Positions 7,217-15,657 of a DNA stretch of 64,000 bases are shown here, piece after piece (the stretch's first letter is position 1; every line of letters starts with the position of its first letter). The DNA lies in the NCBI GenBank assembly GCA_002291925.1, contig DBAY01000057.1:7755-71754 (forward strand). The letters run 5' to 3'. This DNA is from Alphaproteobacteria bacterium UBA998. Lineage in GTDB: Bacteria; Pseudomonadota; Alphaproteobacteria; Rickettsiales; UBA998. Under the pieces are notes generated by a model that was given only the letters and a program-made list of their open reading frames with translations, had not been told where the DNA came from and ran no database searches. The position numbers and the translations under genes were made by a program.

Positions 7217-8488
7217 ATGAGATCTGCCGCACTTCGCATGGAAAATTTCGCTACCCCTACATTCCCCGGAACCGCCGGGTTGGAGCGACTGGATCAGGAA
7301 ATCTTTTCCCAGATTCTTCAGGCGCATGCCCTCTGGCTGAATTCCGAAGGCAAGGAAGGCCGCCGCGCCAATTTGAAAGATACCGATCTCCGCCATATCA
7401 GCTTTCAGGGGGCGAACCTGGTGCAGGCCAGCCTGCGCGGGGTGAATCTGGACGGGGTGGATCTGCGCGGCGCCATGCTGCAGGAGGCTGATTTCACCGA
7501 GGCCAAACTGGTGGGTTCTAATCTCAGCGGGCTGGAACTGCGGCGCGTGAATTTTGCCTCCGCCCATCTGGACCGCGCGGTGCTGGAACAAGCGGATGTC
7601 TCTTACTGCAATTTCCTCAACGCGCACCTGAATGAGGCCAATCTGCGCGGTGCGAACATGGAGCGTTCCATCCTGCGTCAGGTGCAGTCGGCGCGCGCTG
7701 ATTTTACCGGCGCCAATCTGCGCGACGCCAACGGGCGTGAGAGCAATTTCACGGCAGCGAAATTCCACGACACACTGCTTGAGCGCACCGATTTGCGCGA
7801 CAGCAAGTTTGATTACGCCGAGTTCGTGAATACCCGCTTCGCGCAGACGCCCTTCAAGGGCTCCAGCTTCAACGGGGTGTCATTCACGCAGGCCGACTTC
7901 AAGGAAGCATTGGAGATTTCTCCGGAATACCGCTCTGCCGCTTACAAGGAAGAAAAGGCCGCCATCGAGGGCCAGTTGCAGGAAGTGCGCCGCAAGGAAG
8001 CCGAACTGGCCGAGCAGCGTCAGGCGCTGGAGCGCAAGCTCTCCGCGTTCGATGATCTGGCGCGGCAGGAGGAATCCGCCAATCTCCGCCTGCGCAGTTC
8101 CCGCAAGACGCTCGGCGTGCTGACGGCGATTTTTGGCGTGCTTACCCTGCTGATTCTGGGCGGCATCGCGCTGGTGGCGATGAGCCTGTCCGGTGAACAG
8201 CTCAACATGGCGGAAATCGGGCTAGTGGCGTTCATCAGCCTGCTGCTGTTCTGCCCGTACTTCGTGGCTTTGCTGAAAGTCCGTGGTGCAGCGCAGCAAC
8301 TGGAAGATGTGGTGGCGTTAAGGGAACGTAAACTAATGGCGTTGCATAGTGGAGGGGTGAATGAAGTACCACAAACACCCACTCCCGCCCCGGCTTTGTT
8401 CGGCGCTGTCCCCACACCAAGCGATGAGCTCACGCTCAACCTTCCTGAAACGGCACGCCGCAAAGGCCTGTTCGGGAAGAAAGCGTAA
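7217..8488 (+). CDS. Pentapeptide-repeat protein with coiled coil and two membrane helices
   Basis: About 423 residues if the ATG at 7217 is used (a TTG at 7193 and an ATG at 7238 are alternatives). From roughly residue 50 to 235 it is a run of pentapeptide repeats of the A(N/D)Lxx type (for example ANLVQASLRGVNLDGVDLRG), which should fold as a right-handed quadrilateral beta-helix. A charged stretch rich in E, K, R and Q (YKEEKAAIEGQLQEVRRKEA) predicts a coiled coil. Two hydrophobic helices follow (LGVLTAIFGVLTLLILGGIA and IGLVAFISLLLFCPYFVALL), then a cytoplasmic tail ending GLFGKKA. The helix probably faces the cytoplasm. No partner or function can be named. The LOG gene begins 5 bases later, so they may be co-transcribed. 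Confidence 0.8.
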   Translation: MRSAALRMENFATPTFPGTAGLERLDQEIFSQILQAHALWLNSEGKEGRRANLKDTDLRHISFQGANLVQASLRGVNLDGVDLRGAMLQEADFTEAKLVGSNLSGLELRRVNFASAHLDRAVLEQADVSYCNFLNAHLNEANLRGANMERSILRQVQSARADFTGANLRDANGRESNFTAAKFHDTLLERTDLRDSKFDYAEFVNTRFAQTPFKGSSFNGVSFTQADFKEALEISPEYRSAAYKEEKAAIEGQLQEVRRKEAELAEQRQALERKLSAFDDLARQEESANLRLRSSRKTLGVLTAIFGVLTLLILGGIALVAMSLSGEQLNMAEIGLVAFISLLLFCPYFVALLKVRGAAQQLEDVVALRERKLMALHSGGVNEVPQTPTPAPALFGAVPTPSDELTLNLPETARRKGLFGKKA

Positions 8489-8493
8489 GTTTC

Positions 8494-9063
8494 ATGACCG
8501 AACATCGTTTGAGAAAGTCCCTTTGCGTCTTCTGCGGCGCGCAGAACGCTGTCCCCAAAGCCCATCTGAATATTGGCACCGCACTCGGCACCGAAATGGC
8601 CAAGCGCGACATCGCGCTGGTCTATGGCGGGGGCGATTGCGGCATCATGGGGGCCGTCGCCAACGCGACGCTGGCGGGCCAGGGCTGGGTCACCGGCGTG
8701 TTCCCGCGCCATCTGCAGAATATCGAGGTGGAGCATAAGTCGCTCAACGAGATCATCATCGTAGATACGATGCATGAGCGGAAGAAAATCATGTATGACC
8801 GTGCCGATGCGTTCGCTATTCTCCCCGGCGGCTGCGGCACGCTGGACGAGATGTTCGAGATCATCACCTGGCGCCAGCTCAAGCTGCACGAGAAGCCGGT
8901 GATCATCTTCAACCATCTGGGATACTGGGATCACCTCGTCGCCTTGCTGGAGCATATGATCTCCACCGGCTTCGCCCGCCCTGAAACCCGCACCATGTTC
9001 GAGGTGGTGAACACGCTGGACGAGTTGCTCGCCCGCGTGGAAAAACTCAAGGAATACGCTTAG
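8494..9063 (+). CDS. LOG-family (TIGR00730) putative nucleoside 5'-monophosphate phosphoribohydrolase
   Basis: A 189-residue Rossmann-like protein. YGGGDCGIMGAVANATL and ILPGGCGTLDEMFEIITW carry the family GGGxxGxMG and PGGxGTxxE motifs, and residues M-R/K around MHERKKIMY are also conserved. Members cleave AMP or cytokinin ribotides to ribose 5-phosphate and base; some are mis-called lysine decarboxylase. It starts 5 bases after the pentapeptide gene. Confidence 0.9.
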   Translation: MTEHRLRKSLCVFCGAQNAVPKAHLNIGTALGTEMAKRDIALVYGGGDCGIMGAVANATLAGQGWVTGVFPRHLQNIEVEHKSLNEIIIVDTMHERKKIMYDRADAFAILPGGCGTLDEMFEIITWRQLKLHEKPVIIFNHLGYWDHLVALLEHMISTGFARPETRTMFEVVNTLDELLARVEKLKEYA

Positions 9064-9075
9064 TTTTTGGGGGTT

Positions 9076-9145
9076 GTCACCCCGCACTTGGTACGCGGCA
9101 TCTCCTTGTTAGTGGAGGGAGACCCCGCAACGAGTGCGGGGTGAC
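9076..9145. repeat. Palindromic repeat, CACCCCGC type
   Basis: Outer arms GTCACCCCGCAC and GAGTGCGGGGTGAC are inverted copies around an internal segment with its own short palindrome. Shorter relatives lie near 20815-20839 and 57498-57547. With the three following repeats it fills the 350-bp gap between the LOG gene and phaB; no gene is visible there. Confidence 0.75.
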
Positions 9146-9160
9146 ATTTGCTTTTTAGCC

Positions 9161-9242
9161 GTCATCCTGCGAGGCGAAGCCTGCGCAGGATCTCCCTCGT
9201 TACGCGAACAGATTCCGGGCCCGCTGCGCGTCCCGGAATGAC
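9161..9242. repeat. Palindromic repeat, GTCATCCTGCGAG type
   Basis: Starts GTCATCCTGCGAGGCGAAGC and ends GCGTCCCGGAATGAC. A diverged copy of the whole unit lies at 57381-57464. Confidence 0.8.
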
Positions 9243-9256
9243 AGGTATTTCCCCTT

Positions 9257-9318
9257 GTCGCCCTGAACTTGTTTCAGGGCCTATTCTTGTAAAGATGCTG
9301 AAACATGTTCAGCATGAC
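9257..9318. repeat. Palindromic repeat, CCTGAACTTGTTTCAGG type
   Basis: GTCGCCCTGAACTTGTTTCA is mirrored by TGCTGAAACATGTTCAGCAT then GAC. A near-identical 61-bp copy lies at 51422-51482, inside another palindrome. Confidence 0.85.
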
Positions 9319-9330
9319 GAGTAGGGCACC

Positions 9331-9403
9331 GTCATTGCGAGGAGGGTAGCGACCAAGCAATCCAGACTAGCCAGCGAATTCCTTCGCTCTCACTTGCCAT
9401 GAC
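9331..9403. repeat. Palindromic repeat, GTCATTGCGAGGAG type
   Basis: Starts GTCATTGCGAGGAGGGTAGC and ends CACTTGCCATGAC. The general form resembles dispersed alphaproteobacterial intergenic repeats; only this copy is in the window. Confidence 0.6.
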
Positions 9404-9413
9404 GATTGGCCCA

Positions 9414-10139
9414 TCACTCCATGTACTGTCCGCCGTTGATGGAGAGCGTCTCGCCAGTGATGAAGCCGGCCTGATCGGCCACGAGGAAGAGCACGGCGCG
9501 GGCGATTTCTTCCGGCTCGCCCATGCGGCCGACGGGGATGCCGCCGATGATTTTCTCCAGCACCGAGCCAGACACCGCCGCCGTCATGTCGGTGCGGATA
9601 TAGCCGGGCGCGATGGAGTTCACCGTGATGCCCTTGTTCGCCGTCTCGCGGGCCAGCGCCTTGGTGAAGCCGAGCACCCCGGCTTTTGCGGCGGAGTAGT
9701 TGGTCTGGCCGAACTGGCCGAGCTGGCCGTTGATGGAGCTGATATTGACGATGCGCCCAAACCCCTTGTCGCGCATGGAGCCGATCACCGCGCGGGCCAT
9801 GAAATAGCAGGAGTTGAGGTTGGTGTTGATGACCTCCGTCCAGTATTCCGGCGGCATCTTGTGCATGAAGGCATCACGCGTGATGCCCGCATTGTTCACC
9901 AGCACCTCCACCGGGCCACCCATGGCTTCGGCGATCTTCTGCACATGTGCCTGGCATTCGTCGAAGTTGGAGATGTCGAATTTGAAGACGGGAATCCCCG
10001 TCTCGGCGCGGAACTCCTCCGCCACGCTGTCGCGCGATCCGTAATTGGCGGCGACGTTGTAGCCCGCTTCCTTCAGCGCCACGGCAATCGCCTTGCCGAT
10101 GCCGCGCGTTCCCCCGGTGACCAGTGCAATCCGGCTCAT
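9414..10139 (-). CDS. phaB: Acetoacetyl-CoA reductase PhaB
   Basis: A 241-residue short-chain dehydrogenase that reduces acetoacetyl-CoA to (R)-3-hydroxybutyryl-CoA with NADPH. It has TGGTRGIGKAIA (cofactor loop), NNAGITRD, the catalytic Ser in NISSINGQLGQFGQTNYSAAK with Tyr and Lys, and the C-terminal GETLSINGGQYM. The ATG at 10139 follows AGAGGGGAATGAT, a good ribosome-binding site. The longer open frame upstream overlaps phaA and is not used. It lies 22 bases downstream of phaA. Confidence 0.95.
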   Translation of the reverse strand: MSRIALVTGGTRGIGKAIAVALKEAGYNVAANYGSRDSVAEEFRAETGIPVFKFDISNFDECQAHVQKIAEAMGGPVEVLVNNAGITRDAFMHKMPPEYWTEVINTNLNSCYFMARAVIGSMRDKGFGRIVNISSINGQLGQFGQTNYSAAKAGVLGFTKALARETANKGITVNSIAPGYIRTDMTAAVSGSVLEKIIGGIPVGRMGEPEEIARAVLFLVADQAGFITGETLSINGGQYME

Positions 10140-10161
10140 ATCATTCCCCTCTTGATTCTGC

Positions 10162-11346
10162 TTAATTTCGTTCGACGCACAGTGCGACGCCCATGCCGCC
10201 GCCAACGCACAGCGTGGCGAGGCCTTTTTTCGCATCGCGCCGCTTCATCTCATGCAGCAGCGTGACGAGGATGCGTGCACCCGAAGCGCCGATGGGGTGG
10301 CCGATGGCAATGGCGCCGCCATTGACGTTTACTTTCGACGTATCCCAGCCCATCTCGCGATTGACGCAGACCGCCTGCGCGGCGAAGGCCTCGTTTGCCT
10401 CGATGAGGTCAAGCTGCTCATGCGTCCAGCCCGCTTTCTCCAGCGCCCGGCGCGCGGCGGGAACCGGGCCGATGCCCATGATCTTCGGCTCCACGCCGGC
10501 TTGTGCCCAGCTGGCAATGCGCGCAAGCACGGGCAGGCCGCGCTTCTCGGCTTCCGAGCGGCGCATCAGCATCACGGCGGCGGCGCCGTCATTGATGCCG
10601 GAGGCGTTGCCCGCCGTCACGGTGCCTTCCTTGTCAAAGGCCGGACGGAGCTTGGCAAGGCTCTCCGCGGTGGTGTCACCACGGATGAACTCGTCTTTGT
10701 CCACCGTCACCATGTCCTTCTTTACCTGCACCTGCACGGGGACGATCTCATCCTTGAACTTGCCCGCCTGCTGGGCGGCGAAGGCTTTTTTCTGCGATTC
10801 GGCGGCGAAGCTGTCCTGATTCTCGCGGGTTAGGCCGTATTGCTTCACGAGATTCTCAGCGGTGTTGCCCATGTGATAATTATTGAAGGCTTCCCACAGC
10901 CCGTCGCGGATCATGGTATCGATCATCTCGACATTGCCGAATTTCACGCCATTGCGCAGGTAAACCACGTGCGGGGCCATGGACATGCTCTCCTGCCCGC
11001 CCGCGATCACAATGTCGGAGTCACCCAGAAGAATGCTCTGCATACCGATGGCCGTGGCGCGCAGACCGGACCCACATACCTGATTGATGCCCCACGCAGG
11101 GACCTCGTTAGGCAATCCGGCCTTGATAGAAGCCTGACGCGCTGGGTTTTGACCTTGTCCCGCATTCAATACCTGCGCGAGGATGACTTCGGAAATATGT
11201 TGCGGTGCAACATTGGTCTGCGCGATGAGCGCTTTCAGCACTTCCTTGCCGAGCTCATGGGCCGGTAGGTTGGCAAAACTGCCGTTGAAATTACCGACCG
11301 GGGTGCGCAGCGCCGCGACGATGACGACGTCGTCTTTGGTGGTCAT
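10162..11346 (-). CDS. phaA: Acetyl-CoA C-acetyltransferase (beta-ketothiolase) PhaA
   Basis: A 394-residue biosynthetic thiolase that condenses two acetyl-CoA to acetoacetyl-CoA. It shows the nucleophilic Cys in NQVCGSGLRATAIG, the His in NVNGGAIAIGHPIGASGARI, and the second catalytic Cys in ATLCVGGGMG. The ATG at 11346 follows AAGGAGAATCGCTT. It is the third gene of the minus-strand order phaE-like, phaC, phaA, phaB. Confidence 0.95.
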   Translation of the reverse strand: MTTKDDVVIVAALRTPVGNFNGSFANLPAHELGKEVLKALIAQTNVAPQHISEVILAQVLNAGQGQNPARQASIKAGLPNEVPAWGINQVCGSGLRATAIGMQSILLGDSDIVIAGGQESMSMAPHVVYLRNGVKFGNVEMIDTMIRDGLWEAFNNYHMGNTAENLVKQYGLTRENQDSFAAESQKKAFAAQQAGKFKDEIVPVQVQVKKDMVTVDKDEFIRGDTTAESLAKLRPAFDKEGTVTAGNASGINDGAAAVMLMRRSEAEKRGLPVLARIASWAQAGVEPKIMGIGPVPAARRALEKAGWTHEQLDLIEANEAFAAQAVCVNREMGWDTSKVNVNGGAIAIGHPIGASGARILVTLLHEMKRRDAKKGLATLCVGGGMGVALCVERN

Positions 11347-11431
11347 AAGCGATTCTCCTTGTTGGGTATGGGAGCTATGTAGACGCGTTTTATGGATTTC
11401 CAAGGGTAAAGTAAAGTGGGAGCTTGGTTTT

Positions 11432-12496
11432 CTACGCGTGGGCGAACCATGCGGCCAGAGGTTTCCACAATTGCGATTGCCTGCGCGTGCCGGTGATCAT
11501 GCCGATATGCCCGGTCTGCGGACGGTGCAGCGTGACATGGGGCAATTGCTCTGCCAGCGCCACGGCGGAACCTTGCGGCACGATACGATCATGTTGCGGT
11601 GCAGCAATCAGGGTGGGGGTGGTGATGGAGGCTGGGTCGATGGTGACGCCGCCGACTTCCCATTGCCGCCGGTAGGTGCGGTTTTCCTGCTGACAGTCGA
11701 TGAAGCATTCCACCGCCACATGGCGGGGCAGGGGCACACAATCATTAGCCCAGTGCTCGATGGCGGTGAAGTAATCGCGCTCCGCCTTGGTTTTCAGCGT
11801 GGGGAATTCGCGGAACTTTTCCTGAAAGCGCCACGGGTCGCTCTGGTAGAACAGGTAAAGAATGCTCTCGCCGGGAAGGAAGGGCAGGCGCGCCAGCGTC
11901 TGGCGCAGCGCCTCGGCCCGCGCGTCGGAGAGTTGCAGATGGCACGCATCCGCCGCGTGGAAATGCCAAGGCGTTGCCAGCAGGGCCATGCGATCAATCA
12001 GCTCCGGATGATGCCGCGCAAGCGCCAGCGCGATGAGCCCGCCCATGCAATAGCCCACCAGCCCGGCAGGCGTGCCATGCACGGTGTGCACATGCCGCGC
12101 GGCGGGGGTAAGAATCTCCGCCACATACTCGGCGATGCTAAAGGCTTGCTCCATCGCGCCCGGTACGCCCCAGTCGAGCAGGTAGACGTCATGCCCCTGT
12201 GACGCGAGGAAGCGCACGAGGCTGCGCTTTTCATCGAGGTCGAGAATGTAATAGCGGTTGATGAGCGACGGGACGATAAGCAGCGGACGCTTTTGCGCCT
12301 TGCCTTCTGCGGGATAATGATAAAGCCGCGCCGCATGTTTCTGCCAGACCGCTTTGGGCGGGGCCGGGTAGCGCACGGCATCGCGGCTGTAACGGAGGAA
12401 GCTCTGCACCCCCGCCAGCGTTTCCTGCTGCCGTTTCAGCGCTTCGCGCAGGATGGCCTGACGCAGCGGCGCGGGCAGGGCGGAGAAATCAGGCAC
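11432..12496 (-). CDS. phaC: Poly(3-hydroxyalkanoate) synthase, class III-like PhaC
   Basis: An alpha/beta-hydrolase-fold polymerase that joins hydroxyacyl-CoA units into PHA at the granule surface. The lipase-like box is VGYCMGG with the catalytic Cys near residue 150; the Asp is in APQHDRIVP and the His in QTGHIGMITG. I chose the GTG at 12496: it overlaps the end of the upstream small gene and gives 354 residues, the usual class III length. The frame remains open to 12688, but that segment is the neighbour read in another phase. An 85-bp gap separates it from phaA. Confidence 0.88.
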   Translation of the reverse strand: MPDFSALPAPLRQAILREALKRQQETLAGVQSFLRYSRDAVRYPAPPKAVWQKHAARLYHYPAEGKAQKRPLLIVPSLINRYYILDLDEKRSLVRFLASQGHDVYLLDWGVPGAMEQAFSIAEYVAEILTPAARHVHTVHGTPAGLVGYCMGGLIALALARHHPELIDRMALLATPWHFHAADACHLQLSDARAEALRQTLARLPFLPGESILYLFYQSDPWRFQEKFREFPTLKTKAERDYFTAIEHWANDCVPLPRHVAVECFIDCQQENRTYRRQWEVGGVTIDPASITTPTLIAAPQHDRIVPQGSAVALAEQLPHVTLHRPQTGHIGMITGTRRQSQLWKPLAAWFAHA

Positions 12497-12818
12497 GCCG
12501 TTCCAATTCGGCGACCTGGCGCTCCAACTCGAGGATGCGCCGTTCGCAGATCGCAAGGCGTTCTGCAAACAGAGAAAGCTTGCCATGCTCGTCTGCAGGT
12601 GCAGGGGAAGAAGCTGCAGCATGGTGCGCGGCGCGGGGGCTGGTGTGGGATGGCTCGTCATGGGCGGGCTCGCCGGGGGCAGGGGCATAAGACTGCTGCA
12701 TTTTCTGCAGCATGTCCAGCGAGGCGTTCAGGTAGCGCTCATCCTGCATGAACTGCTTCATCTGCTCCTGCCAGAGATCGACGAACATACGGGCCATGTC
12801 AGTGGGGTCTTGTTGCAT
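12489..12818 (-). CDS. Small PhaE-like or phasin-like PHA-synthase partner
   Basis: A 109-residue protein with three parts. An amphipathic N-terminal helix contains LWQEQMKQFMQDERYLNASL and MLQKMQQ. The middle is rich in Ala, Pro and His. The C-terminal heptad-like stretch CERRILELERQVAELERR should form a coiled coil. The stop overlaps the phaC GTG start by 8 bases, so the two are almost certainly co-translated. Position and helix pattern suggest the PhaE-type partner of a class III synthase, though much shorter than classical PhaE. The name is inference from context. Confidence 0.6.
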   Translation of the reverse strand: MQQDPTDMARMFVDLWQEQMKQFMQDERYLNASLDMLQKMQQSYAPAPGEPAHDEPSHTSPRAAHHAAASSPAPADEHGKLSLFAERLAICERRILELERQVAELERRA

Positions 12819-12926
12819 TGCACAATCATCCGGCGTCGAGTTTATTGCAGGTGCGTCACGCGGGTGTTACTATAAGCGACTGCTGCCCAAAGGCAATCGC
12901 AACCGACCCAACCCGGAGACAACAAT

Positions 12927-13451
12927 ATGAGCCCTGCCGCAAGCAAAACCGCCCAGAACTACAAGGTGGTCATCAAGAAATACGCCAACCGCCGTTTGTA
13001 CAATACCGAGACCAGCTCCTACATCACGCTGGAGGATGTCAGCCAGATGGTGAAGGAGGGCACAGATTTCGAAGTGCGCGACGCCAAGACCGGCGAAGAC
13101 CTCACTCGGCAGGTGCTGGCGCAGATTATCTTTGAGCTGGAGCTGCAAGGCCGCAGCATGATGCCGGTGGGGTTCCTCAAGCGCATGATCACGCTCTATG
13201 ACAACAGCGTGGGCGAGTTCCTGCCGCATTACCTGGAACGCAGCATGGAAAGCTTCACGGAGAACCAGGAAAAGATCCGCCAGGTGATGGACGAGGCGTG
13301 GGGCAGCTACAACCCGCTCGGCAAGTTCGAGGAAATAAGCCGCCAGAACATGGAGATGATCCAGAACACCTTCAAGATGTTCAACCCGTTCGAGGCGTAT
13401 TTCTCGGCGGCGGACAAACGTCCCGGCAGCAAGGACGGCAAGAAGAACTAA
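12927..13451 (+). CDS. phaR: PhaR polyhydroxyalkanoate synthesis repressor
   Basis: A 174-residue protein with the PHB/PHA accumulation regulator N-terminal DNA-binding domain: VVIKKYANRRLYNTETSSYI then TLEDVSQMV. The following PHB_acc region includes LTRQVLAQIIFELE. PhaR binds both DNA and PHA granules and represses phasin and PHA genes when polymer is absent. It is divergent from the phaE-like/phaC genes across a 108-bp gap that could hold its operator; no clear operator repeat was found. Confidence 0.93.
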   Translation: MSPAASKTAQNYKVVIKKYANRRLYNTETSSYITLEDVSQMVKEGTDFEVRDAKTGEDLTRQVLAQIIFELELQGRSMMPVGFLKRMITLYDNSVGEFLPHYLERSMESFTENQEKIRQVMDEAWGSYNPLGKFEEISRQNMEMIQNTFKMFNPFEAYFSAADKRPGSKDGKKN

Positions 13452-13471
13452 GCGCAACTGGATTGTTCTTT

Positions 13472-15223
13472 TCAGAATCGCTTAGCGCGCATGATTCCCG
13501 GGTAATTAGGTACAACCTTGCCGTAACTGAGAAGCGAGGCTGTGTCTGTCGTGGGCTTGCCGAAGAAATAGCCCTGCCCGAAGCGCACGCCGCTTTGGAA
13601 GAGGAAAAAGGCGCATTTCTCGTCTTCCACCATCTCGCCGATGGCGGCGATGTTGAGCGAGCGGCACAGGCCAGCCATGGCGCGCAGCATGTCACGCCCA
13701 TGCTGGCTCTGCATGGCTTCCTTCACGTAGCTTCCGTCAATCTTGATGAAATCCACCTGCAGGCTGCGCAGGTAATCGAAGGACGATTCACCGGAGCCGA
13801 AATCATCGAGGCAGATAAGGTTGCCTTCCTTGCGCAGTTTCTGCATGAAATTATTCGCTAGCTTGAGGTCGGCGATTTTGGCGGATTCGGTGATCTCCAC
13901 GATCAACTGCTGACGGACTTGGGGCTGTGCCGCGATAATTTTGTGAAAGCTGTCCATAAATAGCGATGAGCTGAGTGAACGGCCAGAGAGATTCACTGAA
14001 ATACGAGGACTACGGCCATCATGGCGCGCCTCTTTGAGCACGTTGAGCGTCTTTTGCGTCATCATAAGGTCGAATTCGTTGATGATACCGGCAGACTCGC
14101 CGAAGCTGATAAAATGAAACGGATTGGCGAAATCCTTGCTGGCTTCATCTTTCAGCCGGACTAGGCCTTCGAAGTGATGAACTGTTCCGGAGCGGATATC
14201 GACAATGGGCTGGAAGGCGATATCAAATTTCTCACTGATCACCACATCTTTGAAACTGGTGATGCGCTGCATGGTATCTTCAAGAAGCTCCTGGTAACCA
14301 TCACTAATCGAATCAATGGTAAAGTCTTCGCCGCGCGATTCCGCGAATTTGTTGAGCGTGTAAATTAGGGCGTTTGCCGAATCCTGTTTGGTAAGCTGTT
14401 TTACCCCCGCATTGAGTGTGTGGCTGCGTCCCTCAAAAGATCCGAATTTTGGTACGAGCCGAAGTACCATGCTGCGTATGGCCCCGATAACATCTGTAGG
14501 GTGCAAACCAGGAGCGTGCAGAAGGCTGTAAGCACTCGCTTCGTTTACAGTCGCAGCCAAATCACCGCCCACTGATTGCCCGCGTAGATAATTGCCGATT
14601 TCCTCAAGCAGTTTACGCGATTGATCAACTTGTAAGCCATCAAGCACCTGCTTTAATTGAGGGAAATCCAGTAATGTAATCTCAAGTTTTTCACCTTTTC
14701 TTTCGGCTTCGCGGATTTTCTCGGTAGCCTGTATGGAGAAGGCCTCCTTGTTCAGAGTGCCCGTGTCCGCATCGCGTGTGCGGAGATCGTCATTGGCGGG
14801 CGAGGATTTGCGGGTGCTGAAAGAGAGGAAAGTGTGGTTGTCCATTCGGCTGAAATGGAAGGCAGAAGCCGTCATTATCAGCGGAGCATTCAGCGTTAGA
14901 GAGAAGAAGGAAAAACTAAGTCCTTCCATACGCTGTTCATGAGGGATCTGGCGTAATAGATTGCTGACAGCCTTACGGTCCTCGCTGATCACCAGATCTG
15001 CAAGATTCTTCCCAACCAGTGATTGCGGAACCACGCCGAGCAAACCACCCGTAGCGCCATCGGCAAAAACGACGGTGCCGTCCTTATCCAGTTCCATCAG
15101 CATGTCTGCTGCGGCAAAGGCAAAAGCTACAAATCGGTCGCGCTCACGGCGCAGGGTTTCAGCAGACATTGCATGCATGTCAGGAAAATCGTCTTCCGGT
15201 TGTGTGTTTGCAGGGATGTACAC
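13472..15223 (-). CDS. PAS, degenerate GGDEF and EAL domain protein
   Basis: The 583-residue signalling protein begins with a PAS-like domain (about 30-140, MELDKDGTVVFADG). A GGDEF-like region (about 150-290) lacks the GGDEF motif. The EAL domain (about 325-570) keeps the catalytic pattern: HFEGLVRLKD, SVNLSG, VEITESAKI, CLDDFGSGESSFDYL, DFIKIDGSYV, GEMVEDE and GQGYFFGKP. All metal and base residues of active phosphodiesterases appear to be present, although EAL itself is EGL, so c-di-GMP hydrolysis is plausible. No transmembrane helix is evident. It is convergent with phaR. Confidence 0.85.
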   Translation of the reverse strand: MYIPANTQPEDDFPDMHAMSAETLRRERDRFVAFAFAAADMLMELDKDGTVVFADGATGGLLGVVPQSLVGKNLADLVISEDRKAVSNLLRQIPHEQRMEGLSFSFFSLTLNAPLIMTASAFHFSRMDNHTFLSFSTRKSSPANDDLRTRDADTGTLNKEAFSIQATEKIREAERKGEKLEITLLDFPQLKQVLDGLQVDQSRKLLEEIGNYLRGQSVGGDLAATVNEASAYSLLHAPGLHPTDVIGAIRSMVLRLVPKFGSFEGRSHTLNAGVKQLTKQDSANALIYTLNKFAESRGEDFTIDSISDGYQELLEDTMQRITSFKDVVISEKFDIAFQPIVDIRSGTVHHFEGLVRLKDEASKDFANPFHFISFGESAGIINEFDLMMTQKTLNVLKEARHDGRSPRISVNLSGRSLSSSLFMDSFHKIIAAQPQVRQQLIVEITESAKIADLKLANNFMQKLRKEGNLICLDDFGSGESSFDYLRSLQVDFIKIDGSYVKEAMQSQHGRDMLRAMAGLCRSLNIAAIGEMVEDEKCAFFLFQSGVRFGQGYFFGKPTTDTASLLSYGKVVPNYPGIMRAKRF

Positions 15224-15294
15224 TTTTTCACTATAAAGGTTAATTCTTATAAATATGTTAACAAAAACAAGAAAAAGACTAACGCTGTGCTTGG

Positions 15295-15657
15295 CTATTG
15301 CACAATCATGATGCGCTGGGCCATATCACGACCGTAATAGAGAGCAACTCGTTCGAGAATACGGGGCTCACTGTGCTGGACCATCAGAGCAAACGGGCCA
15401 GCGGCTTTGATATATAGAATGGTAGGGCCTTTAGGGCCGGTGGCGGCCAGTTTTAGCGGAAACGTATGCTTGGCCAGTTCGGGGCCGATGATGCTTGCCC
15501 AGTCCCTCACCAGGTTGCGATCCCCAAAGCCGCGCTTGCGCAGGGATTCGGCGGTGGCAAAGCCCAGCGCGCTTTCCATGGTTTTGGGGAACAGCCGGGC
15601 GCGGCGCACGGCGTCGAACGGGCCGGTGGGCTTGCCGGGGTCGGGCGACTTGCTCAT
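15295..15657 (-). CDS. DUF721 (DciA-like) protein
   Basis: A 120-residue protein with the DUF721 core: LVRDWASIIGPELAKHTFPL, ILYIKAAGPFALMVQH and RILERVALYYG. Members related to DciA load the replicative helicase in bacteria without DnaC; the assignment here is by domain resemblance. Its ATG at 15657 overlaps the rnhB stop as ATGA. Confidence 0.72.
   Translation of the reverse strand: MSKSPDPGKPTGPFDAVRRARLFPKTMESALGFATAESLRKRGFGDRNLVRDWASIIGPELAKHTFPLKLAATGPKGPTILYIKAAGPFALMVQHSEPRILERVALYYGRDMAQRIMIVQ

Noticed and set aside
9076..9403. CRISPR array
   Set aside because: The repeats differ from one another, are palindromic over their whole length and have no regular spacers.
12497..12688. 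Longer start for phaC
   Set aside because: This segment overlaps the PhaE-like gene in another phase and has no family similarity; the GTG at 12496 gives the normal length.
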